This document shows positions 16,169 through 25,479 of a DNA stretch of 64,000 nt, piece after piece. The position numbers were made by a program, and so were the translations under genes. This DNA comes from Methylorubrum salsuginis (lineage in GTDB: Bacteria; Pseudomonadota; Alphaproteobacteria; Rhizobiales; Beijerinckiaceae). Every line of letters starts with the position of its first letter. Positions within the stretch are counted from its first letter, which is position 1. The notes under the pieces were generated by a model. The model was given only the letters and a program-made list of their open reading frames with translations, did not search any database and was not told the DNA's origin. The stretch is from NCBI RefSeq assembly GCF_900114375.1, contig NZ_FOSV01000025.1, positions 1 to 64,000 of the forward strand. The letters are read 5' to 3'.

Positions 16169-17693
16169 GCTCCTCATCGACACCAATGTGCTGATCGCCC
16201 TTGAGGATCCGGGGCAGACCGAACCACTTGTCGCCGATTTCGCGCGCCGCTGTTTGGCAGGCGCAATTGCACTGTATGTTCACCCGGCGACGCTCGACGA
16301 CTTTAGCCGCGATCCAGACCGGTACCGTCGCTCCATATCGGAATCTCGCGTCTCTAAGTTCCTCCAGCTGGTTCCGATACCGCTGCCACCGACCGCCGAG
16401 TTGGAGGCCCGTTGGGGAACGATCCGGTCCCAGAACGACCGCGTCGATGTGACGCTCCTTCACGCGCTCTCGATCAAAGCCGTCGATATTCTCGTAAGCC
16501 AGGACGCCGGATTACATCGACGTGTCCGCGGCGGAGATCTCGAGGAGCGAGTAATCACGCTGGGTGACACCGTCGCTTGGCTGAAATCGTTACAGGATCC
16601 TGCCGATGACGGATTGCCGCATGTCTCCGACATCCCTGCATACAGCTTAGATCCAAGAGATCCAATATTTGATAGCCTCCGTTTAGACTACATTGAGTTC
16701 TCGGGGTGGTGGTCGACTAAGTGCGTCGCTGAGCATCGAGCGTGTTGGGCAATTATGGGCAGCGACGGACGGATACACGGTCTTGTCGTGCGAAAGCCGG
16801 AGTCCGGCAAGGAAATAGGCCTCGCATCGAATTTACGCGCATTGAAACTCTGCACCTTTAAGGTAGCAGACAGCGCTCAAGGCAATAAAGTTGGTGAACT
16901 TTTGCTGCGCAAATCTATTTGGCACGCACAACAGAATGGTTTCGACTTTATCTATCTTACAACATTCCGGAAACAAGTCGCTTTGCTTGACCTTATTGAG
17001 CGTTACGGTTTTGAGACCAACGTTGAAAATGCCGCCGGGGAAATTGTAGCCATTAAGCCACTTCGCCGTACTCGGCTTGAAGTCTCAGGCCAATCTAATC
17101 TGGCAGATGTCTTGAGAAGGAACTATCCGCGTTTCACTATCCGGGAGCCTGTTGCTCTTTTCGCGATCCCCATTCAATGGCGCTTCCATCGACAGCTTTT
17201 TCCCGAGGCCGCGCGATTGACGCCGACGCCACTATTTGGTGACGAGACATTCGATCTTAGACAAGCCGGCCGGAAGCCAGGAAATACAATTCGCAAGGTT
17301 TACGTCTGTCGCAGTTTTAACAAGATGATGAAGGCTGGCGACGTTATATTTTTCTACCAATCCCGCGAAGAAGCGACGCTCAATTCTCAGTCGATTACGA
17401 CGGTCGGCGTTGTGGAACAGGTCCGTCGAGCCTGCGATTACCGCGAGCTGTCTCGATTGACCGCGGGTCGATCTGTCTATTCCGAGGACGATCTGAAACA
17501 GGTCGTTGAGGACGCGCCGAACAGCGTGACGGCTATAGATTTCCTTTTGATAGGCCATCTCGACCCTGTCATCAAAATCGACAAGCTGCTTGAGGGAGGT
17601 GTACTGAAAGCTCCTCCACAATCGATTACACCCATCCCGCGAAATAGCTTAGGCATACTGTTGCCGTCCATGAATTTTGGCTTCGCGCTATGA
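16155..17693 (+). CDS. PIN-GNAT-EVE/ASCH-like three-domain fusion protein
   Basis: About 512 residues. Residues 1-150 form a PIN nuclease: RLLIDTNVLIALED gives the first Asp, VDVTLLHAL the third acidic site and VDILVSQDAGL the last, so the active site looks intact. Residues about 170-300 form a GNAT domain with ADSAQGNKVGELLLRKSI as the acetyl-CoA loop and LLDLIERYGFE at its end. Residues about 325-512 resemble an EVE/ASCH-type PUA barrel: KAGDVIFFYQS, then ITTVGVVEQV. The combination suggests an RNA-cutting or tRNA-acetylating toxin-like effector with its own RNA reader. ATG at 16155 is preferred over an in-frame TTG at 16119. Its stop overlaps the kinase start (ATGA). AT-richer than its surroundings. 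Confidence 0.75.
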   Translation: MSRVRLLIDTNVLIALEDPGQTEPLVADFARRCLAGAIALYVHPATLDDFSRDPDRYRRSISESRVSKFLQLVPIPLPPTAELEARWGTIRSQNDRVDVTLLHALSIKAVDILVSQDAGLHRRVRGGDLEERVITLGDTVAWLKSLQDPADDGLPHVSDIPAYSLDPRDPIFDSLRLDYIEFSGWWSTKCVAEHRACWAIMGSDGRIHGLVVRKPESGKEIGLASNLRALKLCTFKVADSAQGNKVGELLLRKSIWHAQQNGFDFIYLTTFRKQVALLDLIERYGFETNVENAAGEIVAIKPLRRTRLEVSGQSNLADVLRRNYPRFTIREPVALFAIPIQWRFHRQLFPEAARLTPTPLFGDETFDLRQAGRKPGNTIRKVYVCRSFNKMMKAGDVIFFYQSREEATLNSQSITTVGVVEQVRRACDYRELSRLTAGRSVYSEDDLKQVVEDAPNSVTAIDFLLIGHLDPVIKIDKLLEGGVLKAPPQSITPIPRNSLGILLPSMNFGFAL

Positions 17694-18280
17694 GGCCAGG
17701 CCCACTCGTCGTGCTTCTCGGCATTTCCGGAGTCGGAAAGAGTTTCCTAGTACAGAAGATTTCCGAACGTCGGTCGGATCTACTCTGTATAAGCGCCGGC
17801 ACCCTTCTCAGAGACGCTCTTAAGGCAGACCCCGAACAACTGCGCACGTCAAATCGCAATGTTATCTTGTCAAATCAGCTGCTGTTGGCGGATGCAGTTC
17901 GACGTGCACGAAGTGGAAGATTGCAACAGACTGTCCTCCTTGAAGCGCATAGTATCATCGACAATGATACGGAGTTGATCGAGGTACCTTTGGAGGTAAT
18001 CCGGGCTTTGGAGATTGCAGGGATCATCCTTGTCGAAGACCACGTGACCCATATAAAGCGCAAGCGGAAGACGGATACGAGATTCAGGCCGGATAGATGC
18101 TTACGTGAGCTGAAGGATCAGCAACAACAATCCAGCGACGCGGCAACTAGATATTCAATAGCCTTAAATGTGCCAATCCAGAAGGTTTTGTCTGGAGACG
18201 TTGAGAATACGTTAGACTTCATTTGCCGGTTGGAAAAATCATCTCGACTGGAGCAAAGCGACTCACAGTCTCGCTCTTGA
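17690..18280 (+). CDS. P-loop NTPase, adenylate/nucleotide-kinase-like
   Basis: A 196-residue protein with Walker A LLGISGVGKSF at 9-19, then ISAGTLLRDAL, which resembles the NMP-binding lid of adenylate-kinase-type enzymes, and TVLLEAHSII as the Walker B strand. A basic stretch, HIKRKRKTDTRFRPDR (about 123-138), fills the lid position. This points to a small kinase of nucleotides, or of a hydroxyl on another substrate. It overlaps the preceding gene as ATGA and is the last gene of the operon. The phosphate acceptor is unknown. Confidence 0.68.
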   Translation: MRPGPLVVLLGISGVGKSFLVQKISERRSDLLCISAGTLLRDALKADPEQLRTSNRNVILSNQLLLADAVRRARSGRLQQTVLLEAHSIIDNDTELIEVPLEVIRALEIAGIILVEDHVTHIKRKRKTDTRFRPDRCLRELKDQQQQSSDAATRYSIALNVPIQKVLSGDVENTLDFICRLEKSSRLEQSDSQSRS

Positions 18281-18539
18281 GGGACGACGCCCTTCCCCGC
18301 GACGCCGTCGATGAAGCGCGGTGTCATGGGTCCCAAGGATCTCATCCTGTCCGGGAGTAGGGCGTCGAGCGCGCTTCCCGGCTTCGACGATCGGCGCAGG
18401 TCGGCTCTGCACGCCTGCCGCTACGCCTTCAGGTCATTCAATGCCCAGTTGGAGATCAACGACGCGTTGGTCGATGCTATCCAGGGGCACAGGGATAAGT
18501 CGACGGTTCGCACGTAACGCCAAGTTACCCTGACGCAGA

Positions 18540-19065
18540 TCGCCGCCATGGCCTGCTTTCCGGTGTTCTCCCTCGCCGGGAAGGAAGACGACGGCGCCGG
18601 TGAGATCGGCGCAGAGATCGTTACGCCCTGCGCCTTCTTGGCAGCCAGCGCAGCCTTCTGCGTGCGGAAATCATGGACCGCTCTTTCTCGGCGAGCGCTG
18701 CGTACAAGCGCAGGACAAAGGGTTCCACGCCTTCGCCCAATTCAGCGACCGGGAACGGCGCCCAATGCGCCATCAACCTAGCAATAAAGGCCAAGTCCCG
18801 AGATGGGCAGTCGAGCTTGGCGACCACGATGATGCATTTCAATCGGCGCGCCGCCGTCAGGGCCGCCGTCAGCTTGGGCCGGCGGTCGAGGGCGTCGCTT
18901 CACTTGCTCATCTCAACCTCACTATACTCACCAACAATCCTTAAACCCGCCGTCCGCGGCAAAGGCAGTCACCGCGGCGCGCTGTGCCTCCAAGCCGAGA
19001 CCGTTCTTGCCCTGGCGGTCAGTCGAGACCGCTCGGTAGCCGATTAGGAAACGATTGGGGTCCTG
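18540..19065 (-). pseudogene. Serine recombinase (resolvase/invertase), broken
   Basis: On the minus strand from 19065: FLIGYRAVSTDRQGKNGLG contains the catalytic Ser of the resolvase N terminus. The text then changes frame, giving RIVGEYSEVEMSK, and meets a TGA before SDALDRRPKLTAAL. It continues with CIIVVAKLDCPSRD and VAELGEGVEPFVLRLYAALAEKE, shifts frame again after SARRR, and ends with RTQKAALAAKKAQG. These pieces together make the catalytic domain of a resolvase/invertase, disabled by two frameshifts and one stop. It marks an old mobile-element boundary beside the operon. Confidence 0.72.
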
Positions 19066-19465
19066 AATAGGGAGCGTCTCGAGCTCATATCACACTTCTA
19101 TACATCCGCTCATAGGCGTCAGGCGGATATCACGCCTGGCGTCTTGTGGACCTTCGGCATGCTTCAGAGCGACCTGAGTGAGCGAGAGGGCGGTGTTTGA
19201 CAGCCGCCTGTGGATGGCCGGAGGGCGCTCTTGGCAGTGAGCGCCGGATCGTATCCACTGCGTGTGCGCACGAAGCTAAGGCGCCTGCAATTGCAATGAT
19301 TTAGCTGATGCTTTCTGTTGAGGCCATGCTGGGTGAGAATCCTGGCGCCCCAGCCAAGCCTTCTAAGTCTCTGATCTCGCTCGTATCTCCTGTGGCTGGG
19401 TATCTCTGCGGTCCAACTGGGTCACGGAGGTGGGGCACACGCGTGGGACACAGGAGGCGGGCCAG
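19066..19465. other. Region upstream of the integrase
   Basis: 400 bases with mixed composition and no recognisable gene, tRNA end or long repeat. An attachment site would be expected on one side of the integrase, but I cannot identify one without the partner sequence. Confidence 0.35.
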
Positions 19466-21460
19466 GTGGCGCTCGCGACGAACCTCCATCGCCGGGGCGC
19501 CGTCTACTACTGGCGGCGACGCGTGCCGGCGACATTCGCCTTGGCGACGGGCGCGAATTGGTTGAAGCTCAGCTTGAGGACGCGCGAGCCGGTTCGCGCG
19601 CGCTTCCTCGCCGCCCAGCTGGACGCGACCGCCGCCGACCTGTTCATGACGACCCTGCCCGATACCATCACGAAGGAGCAGCTCGCGACGCTGTTCCGGA
19701 AGGCTTTCCTCGGCCACGAAGTGAAGCTCGACCGCGTAGCGGCCTTCGCGCGCCAGGAACCCGACTTCGATCCGGCGGCCGAGATGGCCGCGGAACAGGC
19801 CATGGGCTGGAGCTATCGGGTCGCCTCTAGCCGGGGCGTGAACGGGCGCCTGACAGAGGATGACCGCGCTGCTATGGCGAAGGCGGGGCTTGCGGAAGCT
19901 GAGATCGCCTGTGTCGGCGATTGCCTCGACGCCATGCGGAGGAGCGGCGCCCTGGCACCCTCGCAGGCACGCATCCGCGAGATTGTCGAGGAGATCGGGG
20001 CACTGCCGACGCCGGGCAACGTGGCGCGGGCTGAGCCGATCTACCTGCGTGCCCTGGGTGAGGCCCTGCTGCGCACGCGCGACCGCTTCGTCTTGGACGC
20101 GCTGCCCTACGAGGACCTCATGGCGGACCTCGGTACGGAAGCAGGCGAAAACGCATCGGAACAGCCTGTTGCCGAACCGATTGTTGCCGTGGTGGACCCG
20201 ATCACGGCACCGTCGGTTCCTCTCCCGATCGCGTCGAAGGGATCACCGCTCGCGCCAGCCTCAACATCCATTGTCACCATCGAGGCGATCGGTGGGAAGC
20301 TCATCGCGGAGAAGCGTCAAGATCGAGATTGGGACGACAAGACCTGTCGGCAGGCCGAGTTTATCTTTACGCTCTTCGGTCGCTTCCTGCGCGAAGAGCA
20401 CGGGCTGACCGACCTCGGCGGGCTCAGGCAGACGCATTGTGATGCCTTCGACGGCTTCCTGCGTGGGCTGTTCACGAGTGTCGGGAAGAGCCCGAAGGAC
20501 AAGGACCGTCCGATCCGCGAGTTGCGCCAGATCAGTGAGGCGAAGAAGCCCGGCGAGCGCGGCCTCGCCTCCGGTACCCGCAATAGGCACCTCACCTTCC
20601 TTGGACAGGCCCTCGTCCGTGCCCGAAAGGCGGGCGTGATCATCGACGCCGGGGTCTCCCTCGCCGAGTTCCGCGCCCGCAAGAAGAAGCGGGGCCGCGA
20701 CCAGCGTCCGACGCCGCCGAGCTCGGCGCTTGCGACGTTCTTCTCACTGCCGGTCTTTACGGGGTGCCGCGACTGGGACGACATCCATACCGCCGGTACC
20801 GAGCTGTTCCATCGAGCTGCCTATTTCGGCCCGATGCTGGCGCATTACACGGGGATGCGGCGCGAGGAGTTTTGCGCGTTGAGCGTGGACGATGTCGTCA
20901 CGACGAACGGCGAGCATCCCTACCTCCACGTCTGCTTCAATGCGTTCGGACGGGTGAAGAACGCGCAATCCGTGCGCAACCTCGCAGTCCATCCCGAACT
21001 CATCCGGCTCGGCTTCCTCGACTACGTCGCTGCGGTGCACCGCCTGGGACATAAGCGCGTCTTTCCGGACCTGTTCTCACCCTCTACGCGTAGCCTTCTG
21101 GGCGATCGTCTCTACGACGAATTGCGCCCAGCCTTTACGATGGCAGGATTCACGACGCATCAGGTTCGGCACTTCTTTGGCAATGCGCTCAAGCAGCAGA
21201 GGGTCGCCGAAGAGTTTAGAGCTGATCTGCTTGGTCACGGCGGAAAGAGCGAAACGACGGAACGCTACTGCAATCCCATCGGGATCAGTTTGCAATTGGA
21301 GGAACTGATGAAGCTCCCGATCCTGACTGCGCATCTGGTGCCGAGGCCAACTCGACTGGTGCCCTGGGTCGAGCGTGGCGAGATTCCGCCGTGGTCCCGT
21401 GCATTCCGTCAACGCTCTGTATCGCGCTCTGTACGCACCTGTTCTGCTTCCAGATCATGA
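19466..21460 (+). CDS. Large tyrosine recombinase / integrase
   Basis: 664 residues from a GTG at 19466 placed eight bases after AGGAGG; an in-frame start at 19430 has no such site. The N terminus, NLHRRGAVYYWRRRVP, is the DUF6538-type arm-binding opening found in alphaproteobacterial island integrases. A core-binding SAM-like helical domain covers about 280-400. The catalytic residues are R465 in TGMRREEF, H565 and R568 in HQVRHFFG, the GHGGKSE segment and Tyr601 in TTERYCNP. The enzyme therefore looks intact and could integrate or excise DNA. The C terminus beyond Tyr is somewhat long and basic. It is the only intact large integrase in the window and may have carried the 13.8-18.3 kb operon. 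Confidence 0.85.
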   Translation: MALATNLHRRGAVYYWRRRVPATFALATGANWLKLSLRTREPVRARFLAAQLDATAADLFMTTLPDTITKEQLATLFRKAFLGHEVKLDRVAAFARQEPDFDPAAEMAAEQAMGWSYRVASSRGVNGRLTEDDRAAMAKAGLAEAEIACVGDCLDAMRRSGALAPSQARIREIVEEIGALPTPGNVARAEPIYLRALGEALLRTRDRFVLDALPYEDLMADLGTEAGENASEQPVAEPIVAVVDPITAPSVPLPIASKGSPLAPASTSIVTIEAIGGKLIAEKRQDRDWDDKTCRQAEFIFTLFGRFLREEHGLTDLGGLRQTHCDAFDGFLRGLFTSVGKSPKDKDRPIRELRQISEAKKPGERGLASGTRNRHLTFLGQALVRARKAGVIIDAGVSLAEFRARKKKRGRDQRPTPPSSALATFFSLPVFTGCRDWDDIHTAGTELFHRAAYFGPMLAHYTGMRREEFCALSVDDVVTTNGEHPYLHVCFNAFGRVKNAQSVRNLAVHPELIRLGFLDYVAAVHRLGHKRVFPDLFSPSTRSLLGDRLYDELRPAFTMAGFTTHQVRHFFGNALKQQRVAEEFRADLLGHGGKSETTERYCNPIGISLQLEELMKLPILTAHLVPRPTRLVPWVERGEIPPWSRAFRQRSVSRSVRTCSASRS

Positions 21461-21618
21461 CCCATGGACGCAGACCGCTGGATCTGGATACATGGATCGA
21501 TACAGCTGCTCGTGGCTCCCTCGCGTCCCTCACTCCTGCCTGACCTGATCAGCTAGCTTTGATGATCTTTCCTCGTCTTCGCAATCCGACACCTTCCCCG
21601 CTCAGCATGAGCGTATCA

Positions 21619-22506
21619 GAGCCTGTTTGACTAGGCTGGAGTGTGGCGCGTTGGCTTCGCGAGGAGCAGCCGATGTGGACGGACGCAGATCGTGAGACGT
21701 ACCGGGATCGGAGCAGTCGCTACCCGAGTGACCTGACGGACGCGCAGTGGGCGACGGTCGCGCCTTTGCTGGCAGGCTACGATCCGCTGACGGCGGACCT
21801 GCGGGAGACGGTCAACGCCTGCCTGTACCTGGAAAAACAGGCTGCCCCTGGCGCCACCTGCCGACCGACTTTGGTCTCTGGGAGACCGTGCGGACCTGGC
21901 ACGACCGCTTCCGGGCCGATGGGCTCTGGTCGGAGATCGCCGCCCTGCTTACACGGGCGATGCGGCGGAAGCGCGGGCGTCCGGCCGAGCCCAGAACCGC
22001 GATCCTGGACTCGCAGAGCGTGGTGTCCGGGCCGCAGGCCGGCGTGGGTGGCACGGACGGCAAGAAGAAGGTCCGAGGCATCAAGCGCCACGTCTTAACC
22101 TGCTCACACGGCTTCGTTTTGGCAGCTCTCGTTACGGCGGCCAACATCCACGACACCCAGGCGGCCGGCTGGCTGTTCGATCGCGCCGCTCAAGCAGGCT
22201 GGGCTCCCGAACGGGTGAAGGTGGATGGCATCTACACCGGCGCGCATGGACGAAGCCGCCGCTCGTCACGAACTCGACGTGCAAGTCTCGACCCGCCCAC
22301 CCGAAACCAAAGCCTACGAGCCCTTGCCGCTGCGATGGCGCATTGAGGCGACCTTCGGCACCCTCTCCACGCGCTACCGACGTCTCACTCGGCTTTGGGA
22401 GTAAAGCCCGGCGGCGGCCGAGGATGCCATCAGCATCGCAAACTGCCAACGCCTGCTGCGCGCCTATCACCGCGACCAAGACTGCCCGACATAGTCAAAC
22501 AGGCTC
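21619..22506 (+). mobile_element. Decayed IS5-family element with perfect 15-bp ends
   Basis: GAGCCTGTTTGACTA at 21619-21633 is repeated exactly, inverted, at 22492-22506, and TCA directly flanks both sides (21616-21618 and 22507-22509). A 3-bp TNA duplication is typical of several IS5 subgroups. The length is 888 bp. Its ends are perfect but its transposase is damaged, so it would need an outside transposase to move. Confidence 0.85.
21643..22494 (+). pseudogene. IS5-family transposase, frameshifted and stopped
   Basis: Opens with YPSDLTDAQWATVAPLL (IS5 N-terminal domain). The frame breaks at a short A run near 21834 and continues one base back with CPWRHLPTDFGLWETV. It then reads ILDSQSVVSG (first Asp), GIKRHVL and VKVDGIYTG. 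A second break near 22245 leads to ATFGTLSTRYRRLTRLWE, and a TAA follows inside the protein before ANCQRLLRAYHRD. The first break could be programmed; the second and the stop are real damage. Confidence 0.75.
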
Positions 22507-22668
22507 TCAGTGGTGTCCTCGAAGCCGAGGGAGGATCACTCTTTAGCGTCTGTTTGCTGAAAGACGGCTTTGCGCCATCAGCGGACCTTTGACTAAAGAC
22601 CCCGGAATGGCCGCTTGGAGCCCAACAGCTGCCGTTGATATGAGACGGTTGGCCCAGCGGCCACGCCG

Positions 22669-22851
22669 TCAGCAGTGGTCGCTCACGACCTTGTTGGCGC
22701 CGGCCACGCCGGCGTTGCGCTTCACCCGCGCCCACACGTTCCGCAGGGCGACCCACTCCTTGCCCTCGGCCCGGAGCTGATCCGCCGCGCGGAACACCAC
22801 CCAACGCCGAATGCTGGCGGCCCGCGCCGGGTCCGCCTTGCTCTTCGCCAT
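22669..22851 (-). CDS. Short hypothetical protein
   Basis: About 60 residues beginning MAKSKADPARAASIRRW, with two helices and a basic character. No family recognised and no strong ribosome-binding site. It lies in a decayed region between an IS and an EAL-domain scrap, so it may itself be a remnant. Confidence 0.3.
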   Translation of the reverse strand: MAKSKADPARAASIRRWVVFRAADQLRAEGKEWVALRNVWARVKRNAGVAGANKVVSDHC

Positions 22852-22968
22852 CGCCCGCACCTTTCGCAGGCCGCCAGCATTCGGCGAGCGCGGTTAAGGG
22901 TGGCGCTCCAAAGCGCATCGCGGATAGCGCTACTTCGTACGCGCTATTGTCGGAGTCGAGAATCTCCC

Positions 22969-23133
22969 TCAGGCGAGCTCCTCGTGGAAGCCCAGCATGC
23001 GGATGTGGATGGACGAGATGTTCACAGCAACCGGGATGCCCTCGCCCGACGAGCCCCAGCCCTGCCCGGGCTTGTTCCAGCGCAGGAGCGCCTCGAAGCC
23101 GGTGGCGGGCCCGGTGCGACGGCTCGCCTTCAT
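22969..23133 (-). pseudogene. EAL-domain (c-di-GMP phosphodiesterase) fragment
   Basis: The minus strand reads ATGFEALLRWNKPGQGW, then EGIPVAVNISSIHIR: two conserved EAL-domain strands joined with the intervening roughly 40 residues deleted. In intact enzymes the GFEALLRW segment is followed by P..FIP.AE and later by VAVNLS. Neither the EAL signature nor the C-terminal half is present. A remnant only. Confidence 0.6.
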
Positions 23134-23183
23134 CGGCACTGATCGATGAGTATCACCCGGCCTCGGCCTCCCACCGACTACCG

Positions 23184-23453
23184 TTAAACAAGAAGGTAAC
23201 GGACCATGAGTTCGCTCGCGGCCCGGCATCCGTATTCGGGGGCGTCCTCGCCGGATCTCGGAGGCACCACCGCGGTCAGATCCCGCCCGTTCAAGAGGTC
23301 GGAAACCTCACGCTCGGTCAGCGTCATCGACTGTGCCTCAAGCAATGCGAGGCGGGTGTACTCGCTGCGTCGCTTCAAATTGTAGGAGTTGGACTCGGGT
23401 TGAAACATCCTAACATGTCGTTTGACCTGTAGGTCGGCCTTCCTAGAACTCAT
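23184..23453 (-). CDS. Possible small hypothetical protein
   Basis: An open frame giving about 89 residues from MSSRKADLQVKRH, with ALLEAQSMTLTEREVSDLLNG in the middle looking like a helix-turn-helix-sized segment. The frame is open further upstream to 23555. No family match and no clear ribosome-binding site. Listed because the residue mix is less biased than in chance frames of this genome. Confidence 0.3.
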   Translation of the reverse strand: MSSRKADLQVKRHVRMFQPESNSYNLKRRSEYTRLALLEAQSMTLTEREVSDLLNGRDLTAVVPPRSGEDAPEYGCRAASELMVRYLLV

Positions 23454-23903
23454 CCCGCCCCTGCGACCCGATCCATCGCGGGTCGACAAGAGATATGTCC
23501 GCGAAGTTTTAAACCGTCCCAATCGATACCTCGTCTCAACGTACTTGAACCTCACCGAAGTATGATCGTGATTCGGGTGCCCCCTCCCGGGGGCCGCCGA
23601 CGAACAGCGCTTCGCAGCTTGGGCCCAGGTCGTTCGGCATGGACCTCATGCACGACACGATACGGGTACGATCTGGGATCTCGTACATACGGCACCGCAT
23701 GATGTCGCCCCTGCACAAGCGGCGTGCCCGACTTCCCCGGCCCCGCATGGAGCGACCCAATAGGAGGCCAAGCCGATCAAGGCCGCCGCCGTCAGTTTCG
23801 TGAGAATCACGTCTTCCTCCATCCCATGTACGGTTTGGCTCGCGGAAGGCCGTTCGGACAGGAGCGGAGCCCGTGAGGCCCCGTCCCGCCCGAAATCCGA
23901 TGC
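23454..23903. other. Intergenic, nothing recognised
   Basis: 450 bases with several overlapping chance frames on the minus strand, no clear gene, RNA or repeat. It follows the decayed segment and precedes the DUF4142 gene's 3' end. Confidence 0.4.
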
Positions 23904-24593
23904 TCAGTCCGCAGGGTTCTGGGGCACCTTGCGGGAGTGAAGGTCGGCCCCATCCTCCTGGGTCTCCTTCAACATGGGCAAGGCCTGGATCGCGAACTGA
24001 CGACCGGCGACGCTGTCGCCGGTACGGGCGTAGCTGCGGTAGAGCCTCACGTTATCCGCGTTGGCGGCCGCGAGCTGGCCGGAATAGACCGCATCGAAAT
24101 CACGGCCGTTGGCTGCGCTGAGGTTCGCGAGCATCTTCTGGCTGGCGGGATCGAGAGCGACGCGCTTGCCCGGTTCGGCGCGCTTGGCGTCAACCACGGC
24201 AGGTACGCCGACCACGGCGCCGACGGCAGCGGCGGGAGCGCCGATGACGGCGAACGGGGCATCGAGCGGCAGGGCGCGCTCATCGACGACGATGCCGCCG
24301 GGCGTCAGGGAGCTGCTAGGCGGCAGCAGCGCATCCGTGGTCGCCTGACGGTTGCTGATCGAACGCTGGGCCAGGCGACGGACCTTCGGGTCGTTCGAGC
24401 GGGCGAGCGCGATCCGTCCCGCCTCGATGCTGTAGGCGTCGTTGCGCAGGGCCTCGGCCCGGAACACGCCGGTATTGACCGCAGGGGAACCCAGCAAGGA
24501 GCCATCGAGGCCGGGGACCTGAGCCTGGGCGGAACCGAGGCCGGCGATGCTGAGGCCGAGGCTTGCCGCGATAAGACGAGAACGCAAGGTCAT
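23904..24593 (-). CDS. DUF4142-family secreted protein
   Basis: A 229-residue protein from the ATG at 24593 (AGGA upstream). A clear signal peptide MTLRSRLIAASLGLSI ends near AQAQ. The mature protein has FRAEALRNDAYSIEAGRIAL, then SNDPKVRRLAQRSI and a C-terminal half with AANGRDFDAVYSGQL: the ferritin-like two-part helical pattern of DUF4142 proteins, which are periplasmic and of unknown function. An Ala/Pro/Val-rich insert separates the halves, longer than usual. No operon partner. Confidence 0.75.
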   Translation of the reverse strand: MTLRSRLIAASLGLSIAGLGSAQAQVPGLDGSLLGSPAVNTGVFRAEALRNDAYSIEAGRIALARSNDPKVRRLAQRSISNRQATTDALLPPSSSLTPGGIVVDERALPLDAPFAVIGAPAAAVGAVVGVPAVVDAKRAEPGKRVALDPASQKMLANLSAANGRDFDAVYSGQLAAANADNVRLYRSYARTGDSVAGRQFAIQALPMLKETQEDGADLHSRKVPQNPAD

Positions 24594-24926
24594 GTCGATG
24601 GTGTCCTGCTGGGGATGCGAGAGGTCGGAAGCCTGGGCGGGCATGCGTGATGCGGCATCAGGGAGCCTCGGGCGTCAAAACAGCGAGGATACGGATAGGT
24701 TCCATTTCTTATGGAGGATGTGGCGCTCTTCGATCCCTCATAGTGTTCGCGGACCTGCGAGGCCCTTCCCCCAAATGTGATGCAAGCGCAAAGGTGCGTC
24801 GGGGATGCCGTACCAGAAATCTTCGCTTCCTAAACCTGAGGCGCTTCAATGGAACGATACCGTTTCTATCTCGTTAGGCCGAAGTCCCATACCCGCGCCG
24901 ATGCGGCACCCAACCCGAGCAACCCC
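24594..24926. other. Divergent intergenic between two secreted-protein genes
   Basis: 333 bases between the DUF4142 gene (minus) and the phospholipase-like gene (plus). It should hold both promoters. An upstream in-frame ATG at 24849 exists for the latter but precedes its signal peptide. Confidence 0.4.
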
Positions 24927-25298
24927 ATGCGCCACCTTCGTCTTGTCTGCCTCTTCGTGCCGGTGGTCGCATTCGCGGCACCGACCCTCGCCCAGGACGT
25001 TCCGGGCCAATCGATGCGGCCGAAGATGCTGATCCATGGCCACTATTGCGGCCCCGGGAACGACGGCCCAGGCGTTGCGCCAGTGGACGCGCTCGATGCC
25101 GCTTGCATGCGCCACGATGCCTGCACGCCGGACGTCGGGTTGCCCTCCTGCAACTGCAATCGACAGCTCAAGAGAGACGCCAGCGTCGTTGCCGCCAGCC
25201 CACGTCAGCCGGAGGACATCCGGATGCTGGCGGGACTCGTCGCGCAGGGGAGCGATCTGCTGATGTGCCGAGAAGGCCTCACCGCCCTCCGCAACTGA
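24927..25298 (+). CDS. Secreted phospholipase A2-like protein
   Basis: A 123-residue precursor from the ATG at 24927 with signal peptide MRHLRLVCLFVPVVAFAA. The mature part has HYCGPGNDGPGV (the calcium-loop type YCGxGN) followed by DALDAACMRHDACT, with the His-Asp catalytic pair of phospholipase A2, then cysteine-rich CNCNRQLKRD. The family hydrolyses the sn-2 acyl bond of phospholipids. Small bacterial PLA2 proteins of this length are known but uncommon in this group. The second Cys of the usual CCxxHD is Ala-Cys here. Function as a secreted lipase is likely, the target unknown. Confidence 0.72.
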   Translation: MRHLRLVCLFVPVVAFAAPTLAQDVPGQSMRPKMLIHGHYCGPGNDGPGVAPVDALDAACMRHDACTPDVGLPSCNCNRQLKRDASVVAASPRQPEDIRMLAGLVAQGSDLLMCREGLTALRN

Positions 25299-25479
25299 AC
25301 CGGACCGGACATGTGCGCTCGGCGTGCCAACGACCGGGCTCCCAGGGATCGCGGGACCGAAAGATCCCGCGAAAAGCGACCGACCCGTCCGCATGCCCGG
25401 ATCAGGATGGGTCGGTCGTGAGAGATTGGGTTTCCGCGCTCAAGGAGCCGGCCACCGCAAGCCCGCCCGACGGCAAGTG

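Noticed and set aside
18281..18539. Small plus-strand frames after the kinase gene (for example 18311-18517)
   Set aside because: No ribosome-binding site or recognised family; the area is the decayed edge of the resolvase scrap.
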